Counted from the stretch's first letter, positions 9,359-17,301 are shown. The stretch: 64,000 nt of DNA from Azoarcus_F sp048158365 (GCA_048158365.1 JBLLNL010000001.1), one strand, 5' to 3'. Notes: generated by a model not told the origin, from the sequence alone. Numbers and translations: made by a program.

Positions 9359-9850
9359 TCAGTTCTCGCGAAGTCGCGTGAGTGCGAACTCGAGTGCGGC
9401 CATGTAGCCGTAGGCGCCGAGTCCGCAGATGACGCCAGTCGCCCGATCCGAGAAATAGGAGTGGTGACGGAACGGCTCGCGCGCGTGGATGTTGGACAGA
9501 TGCACTTCGACGTACGGGATGCTCACCGCCGCGAGCGCGTCGCGCAAGGCAACGCTGGTGTGTGTGTATCCGGCCGGATTGATGATGATGAAGCCCACGC
9601 CCTCGGACGCGGCGGCCTGGACGCGATCGATCAACTGGCCTTCGTGATTGCTCTGGAAGGACTCGACCTGGATGCCGTCCGCACGCGCGCGCGCCTCCAT
9701 CGCGTCGTGAACGTCGGCGAGGGTCGTATGACCGTAGATCTCAGGTTCGCGCGTCCCGAGCAGATTCAGGTTCGGTCCGTGCAGAACGAGAATCCGCGCT
9801 TGCGGGGGCGGCTGCGTGGTCGAGGATTTCTTGTTTTTTGAGCGCGTCAT
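9359..9850 (-). CDS. aroQ: Type II 3-dehydroquinate dehydratase
   Basis: A 163-residue cytoplasmic enzyme of the shikimate pathway that converts 3-dehydroquinate to 3-dehydroshikimate. Typical blocks are visible: LHGPNLNLLGTREPEIYG, with the catalytic tyrosine in the following mobile loop, SNHEGQLID, INPAGYTHTSVALRDAL and EVHLSNIHAREPFRHHSYFSD with the catalytic histidine. About 18 residues of basic, proline-containing sequence precede the first strand, slightly longer than usual. It is the upstream neighbour of accB. Confidence 0.94.
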   Translation of the reverse strand: MTRSKNKKSSTTQPPPQARILVLHGPNLNLLGTREPEIYGHTTLADVHDAMEARARADGIQVESFQSNHEGQLIDRVQAAASEGVGFIIINPAGYTHTSVALRDALAAVSIPYVEVHLSNIHAREPFRHHSYFSDRATGVICGLGAYGYMAALEFALTRLREN

Positions 9851-9947
9851 GTCTGCAAGTTTGCCGCAAATGGGCGCATTTTGTCCAGAGGCGCAGCAAT
9901 GCCGCAGCCTGCCGGCAGCGTTCAGTCACGCATGCGTGCGACTCGAA

Positions 9948-10496
9948 TCAACTGCCGAGCAGGGCCTGAATCTTTTCGATCAGGTCGGCTTCGCTCAGCG
10001 TGCCGAGCACCACTTCGTTGATGCTGCCGCTGCGGTCGAGAATGACGGTGAAGGGCAACGCGCGCGCACTGTTACCGATGTCGGCGGCCAGACTCAGCGT
10101 CTGCGTCGATCCGATCAGCAGTGGATACGGGACTTCGAAGCGCTCCGCGAAATCGCGGACGTTGTCCGCGGTGTCGATGCTGATCCCGACGAACTGGACC
10201 GGCGCATCCGCGTAACGTCGACTGACCGACGCAAACTCCGGGATCTCCTTGATGCACGGCGGGCACCATGTCGCCCAGAAATTGACGACCAGCACCTTGC
10301 CGCGCCATTGCGCCAGGCCCTGGTCCGTGCCGTCCAGGTCGGGCAACGTGATCCCGAGAATCTTCTGTTCGGCTCCGGCGGGAAAGCTCTGTGTCGCGCT
10401 TGCACCGGTTCGCATGCTCATGCTGGTGAAATATCCGGCCACCGCGGTGGCCGCGGCGACCACCAGGATCATCAGGATTCGAAGGGCGCGTTTCAT
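9948..10496 (-). CDS. Periplasmic TlpA/ResA-like thioredoxin-fold protein
   Basis: A 182-residue protein with an N-terminal membrane anchor (about residues 5-24) and an AhpC/TSA-TlpA-type thioredoxin fold. The active site WCPPC has cysteines C78 and C81, the following KEIPEF helix is conserved, and the cis-proline region is RALPFTVILD. Such anchored proteins reduce or isomerise disulfides, often in cytochrome c maturation. The specific partner is not evident here. Its start overlaps the stop of the upstream uncharacterised gene by 4 bases. Confidence 0.85.
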   Translation of the reverse strand: MKRALRILMILVVAAATAVAGYFTSMSMRTGASATQSFPAGAEQKILGITLPDLDGTDQGLAQWRGKVLVVNFWATWCPPCIKEIPEFASVSRRYADAPVQFVGISIDTADNVRDFAERFEVPYPLLIGSTQTLSLAADIGNSARALPFTVILDRSGSINEVVLGTLSEADLIEKIQALLGS

Positions 10497-11095
10497 TCGG
10501 TCAGGTTCTCGCTTCTGTCGAGCAGTGCCTCGACCGCGGCGCGTCGGGCGCGGTCGCCGCCTCGTCGGCCGTTGCGTTCGGCACGGCCCTCGTAGATCGA
10601 CAAACGAATCGGCACGTCCCCCCAGTCGAAACTCAGAACCGCTTCGGGCGCCTGCGGTGCCGGCCGCCGGGGCTCCCGATGCTCGTAATGCAGGTCCTGG
10701 TTGAGGAAGAATATCTCGACCTCCTTTGCGCTTTCCGGGTAGAGCTCGATGTCCACTTCCGAGTAGCGCCCCGCGGTGCCGTCCAGCACGCCGCCGGTCA
10801 GGTAAGGCCGGAATTCCTCGAGCAGGTGCATCACTTCGACCGCTGCGACACGCATTTCCTGCACGCGCTCGGCCTGCTCGTCATCCTGATAGAGGGACTG
10901 CCAGGCACGCAGTTCCGCTTCGATCTCGGCGTTGTTGGGCAGCGCTTCGGACAGGGACACGCCGAGTTGCCGCGCGGCCTTGCGTTTCGCGAAGCCGAAG
11001 TCGCTGATGCCGTCCTCGGCCATCATGCGTGCCGCGAGCGCGGCGATCTCACGCCTCAGGGTGCCGGCTCGGCCTGCATGGGCTCGGGAGGTCAT
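10493..11095 (-). CDS. Uncharacterised conserved-type cytoplasmic protein
   Basis: A 200-residue product with no motif I can name. Visible are an alpha-helical N-terminal half (LRREIAALAARMMAEDGISDFGFAKRKAARQLG read in two pieces), a QEMRVAAVEVMHLL helix, and a C-terminal half with acidic beta-type segments (YSEVDIELYPES, EVEIFFLNQDLHYEH) and a basic tail. The GVLDGTAGRYSEVDIELYPE stretch with paired acidic residues faintly recalls nucleotidyltransferases, which is speculative. ATG 11095 is used; an in-frame ATG at 11125 is possible. The stop overlaps the thioredoxin gene (ATGA). It is divergent from mpl. No signal peptide or membrane segment was seen. Confidence 0.6.
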   Translation of the reverse strand: MTSRAHAGRAGTLRREIAALAARMMAEDGISDFGFAKRKAARQLGVSLSEALPNNAEIEAELRAWQSLYQDDEQAERVQEMRVAAVEVMHLLEEFRPYLTGGVLDGTAGRYSEVDIELYPESAKEVEIFFLNQDLHYEHREPRRPAPQAPEAVLSFDWGDVPIRLSIYEGRAERNGRRGGDRARRAAVEALLDRSENLTE

Positions 11096-11110
11096 GGTCG
11101 TGTGCCGATG

Positions 11111-11116
11111 TAGAAT
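11111..11116 (+). promoter_or_regulatory. Candidate -10 for mpl
   Basis: TAGAAT (5 of 6 to consensus) lies about 40 bases before the mpl start in the divergent spacer. No matching -35 was identified. Confidence 0.3.
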
Positions 11117-11155
11117 GGCATCCATTTTACACGCTGTGGACCGCCTGGAGTCTCG

Positions 11156-12508
11156 ATGCACATTCACCTTCTCGGAATCTGTGGAACCTTCATGGGAGGG
11201 ATCGCGCTGCTGGCGCGCGCTGCCGGGCACACCGTCACCGGCTGCGATGCGAACGTCTACCCGCCGATGAGTACCCAGCTCCGCGAGCAGGGGATCGCGC
11301 TGATCGAGGGCTTCGATCCTGCTCAGCTCGATCTGGCGCCCGATCTGTTCGTCATCGGTAACGCGATCTCGCGCGGGAACCCGCTGCTCGAGGCGGTGCT
11401 GGATCAGGGGCTGCCCTATACGTCCGGTCCGCAGTGGCTGGCCGAGAACGTGCTGCAGGGTCGATGGGTGCTCGCGGTGGCGGGGACCCATGGCAAGACC
11501 ACGACGACTTCGATGCTGGCCTGGATGCTCGAACATGCGGGGCTGAATCCCGGGTTCCTGGTCGGCGGCGTGCCGGGTAACTTCGGCCTGTCGGCCCGCT
11601 TGACCGACTCGCCATTCTTCGTCATCGAGGCCGACGAATACGACACCGCGTTCTGCGACAAACGTTCCAAGTTCGTTCATTACCGGCCGCGCACCGTGAT
11701 CCTGAACAATCTCGAGTTCGACCATGCGGACATCTTCGCCGACCTCGCCGCGATCGAGACCCAGTTCCATCACCTGCTGCGGACCGTGCCACGCACCGGG
11801 CGCATCGTCGCCAATGCCGAATCGGAAGCCTTGCGGCGCGTGCTGGACAGGGGATGCTGGTCGGAAATCGAATGGTTCAACGATGTGTCGGAGTGGTTCG
11901 TGGCGTCGGGTGACGACGCGTCGAGCACCCGTTTCGATCTGGCCGGGTCGACGCTTGGTAGCGCGACGATGGCCCTGCCCGGACGTCACAACCATGCCAA
12001 TGCGCTCGCGGCCATTGCGGCCGCGCGCCATGTCGGCATTCCGCCATCGGTCGCGATTGCCGCCCTGGCTGGCTTCTCGGGGATTCGTCGCAGGATGGAA
12101 GTTCGCGGCCGTATCGGCGATGTGACCGTAATCGATGATTTCGCACATCATCCGACCGCGGTCGAACTCACGCTGCAGGGGCTGCGACGCAGCCGCCCCG
12201 AGGGTCGGATCGCCGCGGTGCTGGAACCCCGCTCGAACACGATGAAATTGGGCGTGATGAAGGACCGCTTGCCGCACAGCCTCGCGCTGGCGGACCAGAC
12301 GTTCTGCTACGCGAACGGGCTGGGCTGGGATGTCGCCGGCGCACTTGCGCCGCTGGGTGCGCGGGCGCGCGTATACCACGACCTAGCCGAGCTGGTTTCG
12401 GACGTGGTGGCCTGGGCGCGCCCGGGCGACCACGTGCTGGTCATGAGCAATGGCGGATTCGGCGGCGTACACGAAAAGCTGCTCGCCGCACTGGCGACGC
12501 GGACCTGA
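11156..12508 (+). CDS. mpl: UDP-N-acetylmuramate:L-alanyl-gamma-D-glutamyl-meso-diaminopimelate ligase
   Basis: A 450-residue Mur ligase that reattaches recycled murein tripeptide to UDP-MurNAc. It begins MHIHLLGICGTFMGGIALLA, the Mpl-type version of the N-terminal Rossmann domain, has the ATP P-loop GTHGKTTTTSM at residues 110-120, the EADEYDTAF segment and the FAHHPTAVE/EPRSNTMK C-terminal domain. The CGTFMGG signature separates it from MurC (GIGGAGMSG), which is encoded at 28.5 kb. It is monocistronic here and convergent with dolP. Confidence 0.94.
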   Translation: MHIHLLGICGTFMGGIALLARAAGHTVTGCDANVYPPMSTQLREQGIALIEGFDPAQLDLAPDLFVIGNAISRGNPLLEAVLDQGLPYTSGPQWLAENVLQGRWVLAVAGTHGKTTTTSMLAWMLEHAGLNPGFLVGGVPGNFGLSARLTDSPFFVIEADEYDTAFCDKRSKFVHYRPRTVILNNLEFDHADIFADLAAIETQFHHLLRTVPRTGRIVANAESEALRRVLDRGCWSEIEWFNDVSEWFVASGDDASSTRFDLAGSTLGSATMALPGRHNHANALAAIAAARHVGIPPSVAIAALAGFSGIRRRMEVRGRIGDVTVIDDFAHHPTAVELTLQGLRRSRPEGRIAAVLEPRSNTMKLGVMKDRLPHSLALADQTFCYANGLGWDVAGALAPLGARARVYHDLAELVSDVVAWARPGDHVLVMSNGGFGGVHEKLLAALATRT

Positions 12509-12535
12509 AACATGCGCCGGATCGCGCGACCCGGA

Positions 12536-13198
12536 TCAGTTCCCGGAACTTGCCGGTTGCGCGCTCAGCTGCGCCGCCTCGGCATCCGAGATGTACTCGA
12601 AAACCCGTACCACCTTCTGCACGCCACTGGTGGTGCGCGCCACCTCGGTGGCCGCGTCCGCCTCGCGTCGCGTCACGATGCCCATCAGGAAAACCGTGCC
12701 CGTCTCGGTCACGACCTTGACGTGATTGGCCGAGAAGCTCGAATCGTCCACGAAGCGTGCCTTGACGCGAGACGTGATCAATGCGTCGTTGCTGCGAGAG
12801 GTCATCGAGCTCAAGCCCGCGACTTCCACCTCGTTGACCACGCCGCGGACGTTGTCGATGCCTGCCGCGATACGCCCTGCTTCGGCCCGGGTCGCTTCAT
12901 CCGGAACCTGCCCGGTCAGCAGCACGTTGCGGTTGTACGACGTCACGCTGACGTTGATCATGTTGCCGAAGCGACTGCTCAGCTGGGACCGCGTCTTCCA
13001 CTCGATTGCCTCGTCCTCGAGATAGGCTCCCGAGGTACGGCGGTCGCCCATGACCGCGGCAGCACCGACCGCCGCACCGGTCACCGCGACCGGGACACAG
13101 CCCTGTATGGCGGGCAATACGGCCAGAGCTGCAGCCGCCAGCATCAGGCGCCGGCGCGCGATCGAAAGTGGACGGGTGGGGGGATTGGGATTGGTCAT
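12536..13198 (-). CDS. dolP: Outer-membrane BON-domain lipoprotein, DolP (YraP) homologue
   Basis: A 220-residue lipoprotein with a tat-like basic N terminus (RRRLMLAAAAL), a lipobox IQGC and two BON domains: the first around NMINVSVTSYNRNVLLTGQVPDEA, the second around VKVVTETGTVFLMGIVTRREAD. DolP supports outer-membrane integrity and BAM function. E. coli DolP has the same unusual Q-G-C before the modified cysteine. The order yraN-diaA-dolP matches the enteric cluster. ATG 13198 overlaps the diaA stop by 4 bases. Confidence 0.88.
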   Translation of the reverse strand: MTNPNPPTRPLSIARRRLMLAAAALAVLPAIQGCVPVAVTGAAVGAAAVMGDRRTSGAYLEDEAIEWKTRSQLSSRFGNMINVSVTSYNRNVLLTGQVPDEATRAEAGRIAAGIDNVRGVVNEVEVAGLSSMTSRSNDALITSRVKARFVDDSSFSANHVKVVTETGTVFLMGIVTRREADAATEVARTTSGVQKVVRVFEYISDAEAAQLSAQPASSGN

Positions 13199-13788
13199 TC
13201 TTCGACTCCGAGTAACAAACAGTCTATGCCGTCGCACAGGCAGTGCAGCGTGACCAGATGCACTTCCTGGATGCGCGCGGTCCGATCTGCAGGTACGCAG
13301 ATGTGGATGTCACTGTCTTGCAGGCGGTCGGTGATGGTGCCGCCACCTCTGCCGGTGAGAGCGACGACCCGCATGTCGCGCTCATGGGCGGCTTCGATCG
13401 CGGCGATGACGTTGGGTGAATTGCCGCTGGTCGAGATCGCGAGCAGCACGTCCCCGGCCTGACCTAGCGCGCGGACCTGCTTGGAGAAGACCTCGACGAA
13501 GTCATAGTCGTTCGCGATCGAGGTCAGCGTGGAGGAGTCGGTGGTCAACGCGATCGCCGCAAGCGGCGGGCGCTCCATTTCGAAGCGGTTGACCAGTTCG
13601 GCGGCGAAATGCTGCGCGTCGGCGGCCGAACCGCCGTTGCCGCAGGCGAGGATCTTGCCGTTGCCGAGCAGACAGGTGGTCATGACTTCGACCGCACCGG
13701 CGATCGGCGCCGCGAGCAGATCGCGCGCATCGAGTTTGCTGCGGGCGCTGTCGTCAAACTGGCGGGTGATGCGTTGAATCAGGTCCAT
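13195..13788 (-). CDS. diaA: SIS-domain protein, DnaA initiator-associating protein DiaA (GmhA-like)
   Basis: A 197-residue phosphosugar-isomerase-fold protein. ACGNGGSAADAQHFAAELVNRFE and ISTSGNSPNVIAA are the SIS-domain phosphosugar-binding loops. DiaA stimulates DnaA assembly at oriC; GmhA makes sedoheptulose-7-phosphate into a heptose precursor of LPS. The length (196 in E. coli DiaA) and the yraN-diaA-dolP neighbourhood favour DiaA, but the families are close and a heptose-isomerase role is not excluded. ATG 13788 is chosen because the upstream extension has no family likeness. Confidence 0.82.
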   Translation of the reverse strand: MDLIQRITRQFDDSARSKLDARDLLAAPIAGAVEVMTTCLLGNGKILACGNGGSAADAQHFAAELVNRFEMERPPLAAIALTTDSSTLTSIANDYDFVEVFSKQVRALGQAGDVLLAISTSGNSPNVIAAIEAAHERDMRVVALTGRGGGTITDRLQDSDIHICVPADRTARIQEVHLVTLHCLCDGIDCLLLGVEE

Positions 13789-13844
13789 GCGTGCTGTCTC
13801 GGGAACCGGGTTGTAGAGGCGCAAAGTCTAGCACGCACAGTCGT

Positions 13845-14258
13845 TCAGTCGAGTTCGAAGGCATGCCGGATCCAGTCCGGCTTCTCGACATCGGGGCCGT
13901 CGAAGAGCAGCGCGTCGAAGCGGCACGCGCGATTCGCATGTCGTCGCCCCGCCCCGTTCAGCCACCAGCGTGCGGCCAGGATGATGCGTTGGCGCTTGGC
14001 CATCGTGATGCTTTCGGCCGCGCCACCGAAACGCGCGCTGGCGCGCCGCCGCACCTCGACGAACACCAGCACGTCGCGATCGAGACAGATCAGGTCGATC
14101 TCGCCGCCGCGACAGCGCACGTTCTGCGCCAGCCGCCGCAGGCCGCGTGCCGACAGGAATTCGCATGCCCGGGCTTCCGCGGCGTCACCGCGCACTTGCG
14201 CCGCGGTGCGCGCGGGACCGACAATCGGACCGTTTCCATGCTGATCGGCGCGTTTCAT
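13845..14258 (-). CDS. yraN: UPF0102 family endonuclease-like protein YraN
   Basis: A 137-residue protein with the UPF0102 core: RGDAAEARACEFLSARGLR, then CRGGEIDLICLDRDVLVFVEVRRR, whose E-x-D and E-V-R residues match a PD-(D/E)XK nuclease-like site, then AKRQRIILAARWWL. The function is unknown, possibly in DNA metabolism. It sits 56 bases before diaA. Its ATG (14258) is interleaved with the divergent rsmI ATG in the tetranucleotide CATG at 14256-14259. Confidence 0.88.
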   Translation of the reverse strand: MKRADQHGNGPIVGPARTAAQVRGDAAEARACEFLSARGLRRLAQNVRCRGGEIDLICLDRDVLVFVEVRRRASARFGGAAESITMAKRQRIILAARWWLNGAGRRHANRACRFDALLFDGPDVEKPDWIRHAFELD

Positions 14259-15117
14259 GTCCCAGGACTCCTCTCCGCTCTCCAGTACACCGTCATTGTA
14301 TGTGGTGGCGACGCCGCTCGGTAACCTCAAGGACATCAGCTTGCGCGCGCGCGAGGTGCTGGCGTTCGTGGATGTGATCGCCGCCGAGGATACCCGCCAC
14401 AGCCAGCGCCTGCTCGATGCCTACGGCATCGGGACCCGCATGATCGCCATGCATGAACACAACGAGCAGACCGTTGCGGCCCACTTGATACGCATCCTTG
14501 AGGAGGGGCGTCATGTCGCGCTGATCTCCGATGCGGGTACGCCGGGCATCTCCGACCCGGGTGCGCGTGCGGTGGCGCGGGTGCGAATGGCGGGACTGCC
14601 GGTGGTTCCGGTCCCGGGCGCCTGTGCGGCGGTCGCGGCCCTGTCGGTCGCCGGCTTCACCGACAGCGGATTTCATTTCGGTGGTTTCCTGCCGGTCAAG
14701 TCGGCGGCCCGACGGGCTGCTATTGCGCTTTACCGGGACCTGTCGGTGCCGCTGATCCTGTATGAGTCGCCGCACCGTATCAGCGAGTGTCTGGCGGATC
14801 TCGCCGCCGAACTGGAGCCGCAGCGTGAACTGGTGATCGCGCGCGAACTGACCAAGCTCTTCGAGCAGATCGTGCGGCTTCCCATCGGCGACGCGTGTGC
14901 GTGGCTCGCACAGGATCCGAATCGCGCGCGGGGCGAGTTCGTGCTGATCGTCGCGCGCGCGCCGCAGGCCGAAGGTATCGACGCGGGCGCGGAAAGGATC
15001 TTGCGTCTGCTGCTGGCAGAGATGCCGCTGAAGCGTGCCGCCCGACTGGCGGCCGAGATCAGCGGCCGGCCCAAGAATGCGCTGTATGCGCGCGCACTCG
15101 AGCTCAAGGGCGACTGA
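14257..15117 (+). CDS. rsmI: 16S rRNA (cytidine(1402)-2'-O)-methyltransferase
   Basis: A 286-residue tetrapyrrole-methylase-fold enzyme that 2'-O-methylates C1402 in the ribosomal P site. Motifs: LYVVATPLGNLKDIS near the N terminus, AEDTRHSQRLL, ISDAGTPGISDPG and YESPHRI. Family order and length are normal. ATG 14257 shares bases with the start of divergent yraN; a TTG at 14296, just before YVVATPLGN, is an alternative start. Its genomic link to yraN, diaA and dolP is the same as in enterics, where lpoA lies in between. Confidence 0.93.
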   Translation: MSQDSSPLSSTPSLYVVATPLGNLKDISLRAREVLAFVDVIAAEDTRHSQRLLDAYGIGTRMIAMHEHNEQTVAAHLIRILEEGRHVALISDAGTPGISDPGARAVARVRMAGLPVVPVPGACAAVAALSVAGFTDSGFHFGGFLPVKSAARRAAIALYRDLSVPLILYESPHRISECLADLAAELEPQRELVIARELTKLFEQIVRLPIGDACAWLAQDPNRARGEFVLIVARAPQAEGIDAGAERILRLLLAEMPLKRAARLAAEISGRPKNALYARALELKGD

Positions 15118-15125
15118 AGCACGCC

Positions 15126-15131
15126 TATAAT
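15126..15131 (+). promoter_or_regulatory. Perfect -10 hexamer upstream of pyrC
   Basis: TATAAT lies in the 41-bp rsmI-pyrC gap, 27 bases before the pyrC ATG. No -35 match was seen, so pyrC may have its own promoter or be read from rsmI. Confidence 0.35.
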
Positions 15132-15158
15132 CAAGTTCCGATCGGATTCCGTTGGCAC

Positions 15159-16193
15159 ATGCACACCATCAGCCTCATTCGACCCGACGACTGGCACCTT
15201 CACGTGCGCGACGACGCTGCGCTGGCCGCAGTCGTGCCGCACACCGCGCGGCGTTTCGGACGCGCGATCATCATGCCGAACCTGCGCCCGCCGGTGACGA
15301 CGACCGAGCAGGCGCTTGCCTATCGTCGGCGCATCCTGGCTGCGGTGCCGCCCGGCACGCGCTTCGAGCCGCTGATGACGCTCTATCTCACCGACAACAT
15401 GTCGCCCGACGAGATCGACCGGGCTGCCGACAGCGGGGCGGTCCTTGCCGCGAAGCTTTATCCGGCGGGCGCCACCACCAACTCGGACGCGGGCGTGACC
15501 GGGATCGAAAAGATTTATCCAGTGCTTGAGCGCATGCAGTCGCGCGGCATGGTGTTGTGCGTTCATGGCGAAGTGACCCATCCGGACGTGGATGTGTTCG
15601 ATCGCGAGCAGGTGTTCATCGAGCAGGTGCTCGCACCGCTGGCTCAGCGTTTTCCGGAACTGCGCATCGTGTTCGAGCACATCACCACCGAGGCGGCGGT
15701 GCGCTTCGTCGAGCACAGCGGTGCGAACGTGGCGGCCACCGTCACCGCCCATCATCTGCTGCTCAATCGCAACGCGATCTTCGCGGGTGGCATCCGTCCG
15801 CATCACTATTGCCTGCCGGTGCTCAAACGCGAGACGCACCGCCGGGCGCTGGTGGCCGCGGTCACGTCGGGAGATCCCAAGTTCTTTCTCGGGACCGATT
15901 CGGCGCCCCATTCGCGTGGCGCAAAGGAGAACGCGTGCGGATGTGCGGGCTGCTATACAGCTCATGTCGGCATAGAGCTTTATGCCGAGGTGTTCGATCG
16001 TGCGGAAGCGCTCGACAGGCTGGAGTCGTTCGCCAGCCTGAATGGGCCCGCCTTCTATCGCCTGCCGCCGAACCCGGACAGGATCACGCTCGAAAAGTCG
16101 TCCTGGACCGTGCCCGCCGAATACGCGTACCTGCCGGACGACCCGCTGGTGCCGCTGGGTGCCGGCGAGGCCGTGGCATGGCGCCTGGTCTGA
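15159..16193 (+). CDS. pyrC: Dihydroorotase (class II)
   Basis: A 344-residue amidohydrolase of de novo pyrimidine synthesis. Zinc ligands H13 and H15 are in DDWHLHVRD, the carbamylated lysine K99 is in AAKLYPAGATTNS, and HGEVTH, FEHITT and GTDSAPH supply the remaining metal and catalytic residues. This is the E. coli-type (class II) enzyme. ATG 15159 gives the normal N terminus; the frame is open far upstream inside rsmI, but that part is a shadow. Confidence 0.96.
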   Translation: MHTISLIRPDDWHLHVRDDAALAAVVPHTARRFGRAIIMPNLRPPVTTTEQALAYRRRILAAVPPGTRFEPLMTLYLTDNMSPDEIDRAADSGAVLAAKLYPAGATTNSDAGVTGIEKIYPVLERMQSRGMVLCVHGEVTHPDVDVFDREQVFIEQVLAPLAQRFPELRIVFEHITTEAAVRFVEHSGANVAATVTAHHLLLNRNAIFAGGIRPHHYCLPVLKRETHRRALVAAVTSGDPKFFLGTDSAPHSRGAKENACGCAGCYTAHVGIELYAEVFDRAEALDRLESFASLNGPAFYRLPPNPDRITLEKSSWTVPAEYAYLPDDPLVPLGAGEAVAWRLV

Positions 16194-16197
16194 GGCA

Positions 16198-16635
16198 ATG
16201 ACCATGAGACTGACCGGTCTGCCGCGCGTGGCAGGGGTGCTGATGCTGCTGCCGCTGCTCGCGGCGTGCGAGAACAGCGCGACCGCCTTCATGATCGATA
16301 CCAGTCAGCACGCGCTGACACTGGTCCGTGAGCAGCCCTTTTTCTGGACGTCGACGGTCGACCAGTCCGTGGTCGTTTCCCGTCTGCCGCACTGTCAGCG
16401 CAAGGTGGGCATCCATCCCGACCCGACCGAACTGACCGAAATGCAGGTGTTCGAGGCGGGAGATCTGCTGTGGGCGCTGCGTCAGGGCAACCGCTGGTAT
16501 CTGGCCAGCACGGAGCGCTGCATGGTGCAGGACTGGGACAATCCGTCCGGCCAGCCACCTGGCGCCCTGGTCGGCAGTTTCCGCCTGCGCGACGGCGGCC
16601 CGGTATTCGTGCGGGCCGAGCTAGCCGGCGTATAA
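16198..16635 (+). CDS. Small putative lipoprotein of unknown function
   Basis: A 145-residue product starting 5 bases after pyrC. A signal peptide (MTMRLTGLPRVAGVLMLLPLLAAC) ends in the lipobox LAAC. The mature part has a single cysteine in LPHCQRK and another in TERCMVQDW, which could form a periplasmic disulfide, and a C-terminal FRLRDGGPVFVRAELAG strand. I do not recognise the family. Its last codons overlap the -10 of rnpB. A second in-frame ATG at 16204 could also be the start. Confidence 0.7.
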   Translation: MTMRLTGLPRVAGVLMLLPLLAACENSATAFMIDTSQHALTLVREQPFFWTSTVDQSVVVSRLPHCQRKVGIHPDPTELTEMQVFEAGDLLWALRQGNRWYLASTERCMVQDWDNPSGQPPGALVGSFRLRDGGPVFVRAELAGV

Positions 16636-16636
16636 T
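16631..16636 (+). promoter_or_regulatory. -10 hexamer of the RNase P RNA promoter
   Basis: TATAAT overlaps the TAA stop of the lipoprotein gene and predicts a start near 16643, directly at the P1 helix of rnpB. The -35 region (about 16606-16613) is poor. Confidence 0.6.
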
Positions 16637-16644
16637 TCGCAACT

Positions 16645-17072
16645 GGAAGTTCGCCAGGCAATCGCTGCGCACCATGTCGTGCGTGGAGGAAAGTCCGGGC
16701 CCCTTAGAGCAGGATGCCGGCTAACGGCCGGGCGCCGTGAGGCGACGGAAAGTGCAACAGAGAGCAGACCGCCGATGGACTGGGTGACCAGGATCAGGCA
16801 AGGGTGAAACGGTGCGGTGTCCCGCGTGAGCGGGGCACCGGTCGATGTGAAAGCATCGATGGGTAAGAGCCCACCGCAGGACTGGCAACAGGACTGGCAC
16901 GGCAAACCCCATCCGGGGCAAGGCCAAATAGGGGAGCACTGGCGTGGCTCGCGTCGCTCCCGGGTAGGCTGCTTGAGCGTCATGGCGACATGGCGCCCAG
17001 AGGAATGATTGCCCGGCACGCGTGACGTCCGTCACGCGTGCTCGACAGAACCCGGCTTATCGGCGAACTTCC
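16645..17072 (+). ncRNA. rnpB: RNase P RNA (bacterial type A)
   Basis: The catalytic RNA of RNase P, which matures tRNA 5' ends. The terminal helix P1 pairs 16645-16655 (GGAAGTTCGCC) with 17062-17072 (GGCGAACTTCC). Universally conserved blocks are present: GAGGAAAGTCCGGGC near 16684, GACGGAAAGTG near 16743, GGTAAGAGCCCACCG near 16861, GCAAGGCCAAATAGGGG near 16919, and ACAGAACCCGGCTTATCG near 17045. At about 428 nt it is longer than the E. coli RNA (377). Part of the excess is an 11-bp perfect hairpin at 17016-17041, just before the ACAGAACC block. Confidence 0.95.
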
Positions 17073-17272
17073 AATCTACCGCCCTGCATCCCCGCAGCGC
17101 GTCGGTTCAGCGCGTTTCCCCCACCTTTTCCCACACATGCGAATGACGATCGGCCGTTTCACGCCCGACATCATGAAGATTCGCTATCTGCATTGATTTT
17201 TCAGCGTTTATCAGTCTTTTTCGGTTCTCTCATAAGTCATTGTGTCAGAACGAAAAAGCCGCATTCTCCGGC
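17073..17272. other. rnpB-mraZ intergenic region, no gene seen
   Basis: About 200 bp, less GC-rich than the surroundings, between the RNase P RNA and the mra promoter. An open frame through it has no family likeness. No clear intrinsic terminator for rnpB was found. A 6-bp dyad, AAGCCG (17256-17261) and CGGCTT (17269-17274), touches the -35 of the mra promoter. Confidence 0.5.
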
Positions 17273-17301
17273 TTGACCGGGATTTGCCTTTGCTCTAGAG
17301 T
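17273..17301 (+). promoter_or_regulatory. Main promoter of the dcw cluster (Pmra)
   Basis: TTGACC (17273-17278), a 17-bp spacer and TAGAGT (17296-17301) form a good sigma70 promoter about 80 bases upstream of the mraZ ATG. The predicted start near 17308 lies within the MraZ boxes. Confidence 0.7.

Noticed and set aside
10493..12379. A 628-codon minus-strand frame spanning the uncharacterised gene and the mpl region
   Set aside because: Its first two thirds are antisense to mpl, which has full family motifs; only the last part (from 11095) is a plausible gene.
14730..16292. A 520-codon minus-strand frame over pyrC
   Set aside because: It is antisense to rsmI and pyrC, which carry clear catalytic motifs; no family likeness of its own.
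17022..17276. An 84-codon frame after rnpB
   Set aside because: It starts inside the RNase P RNA and has no family likeness or ribosome binding site.
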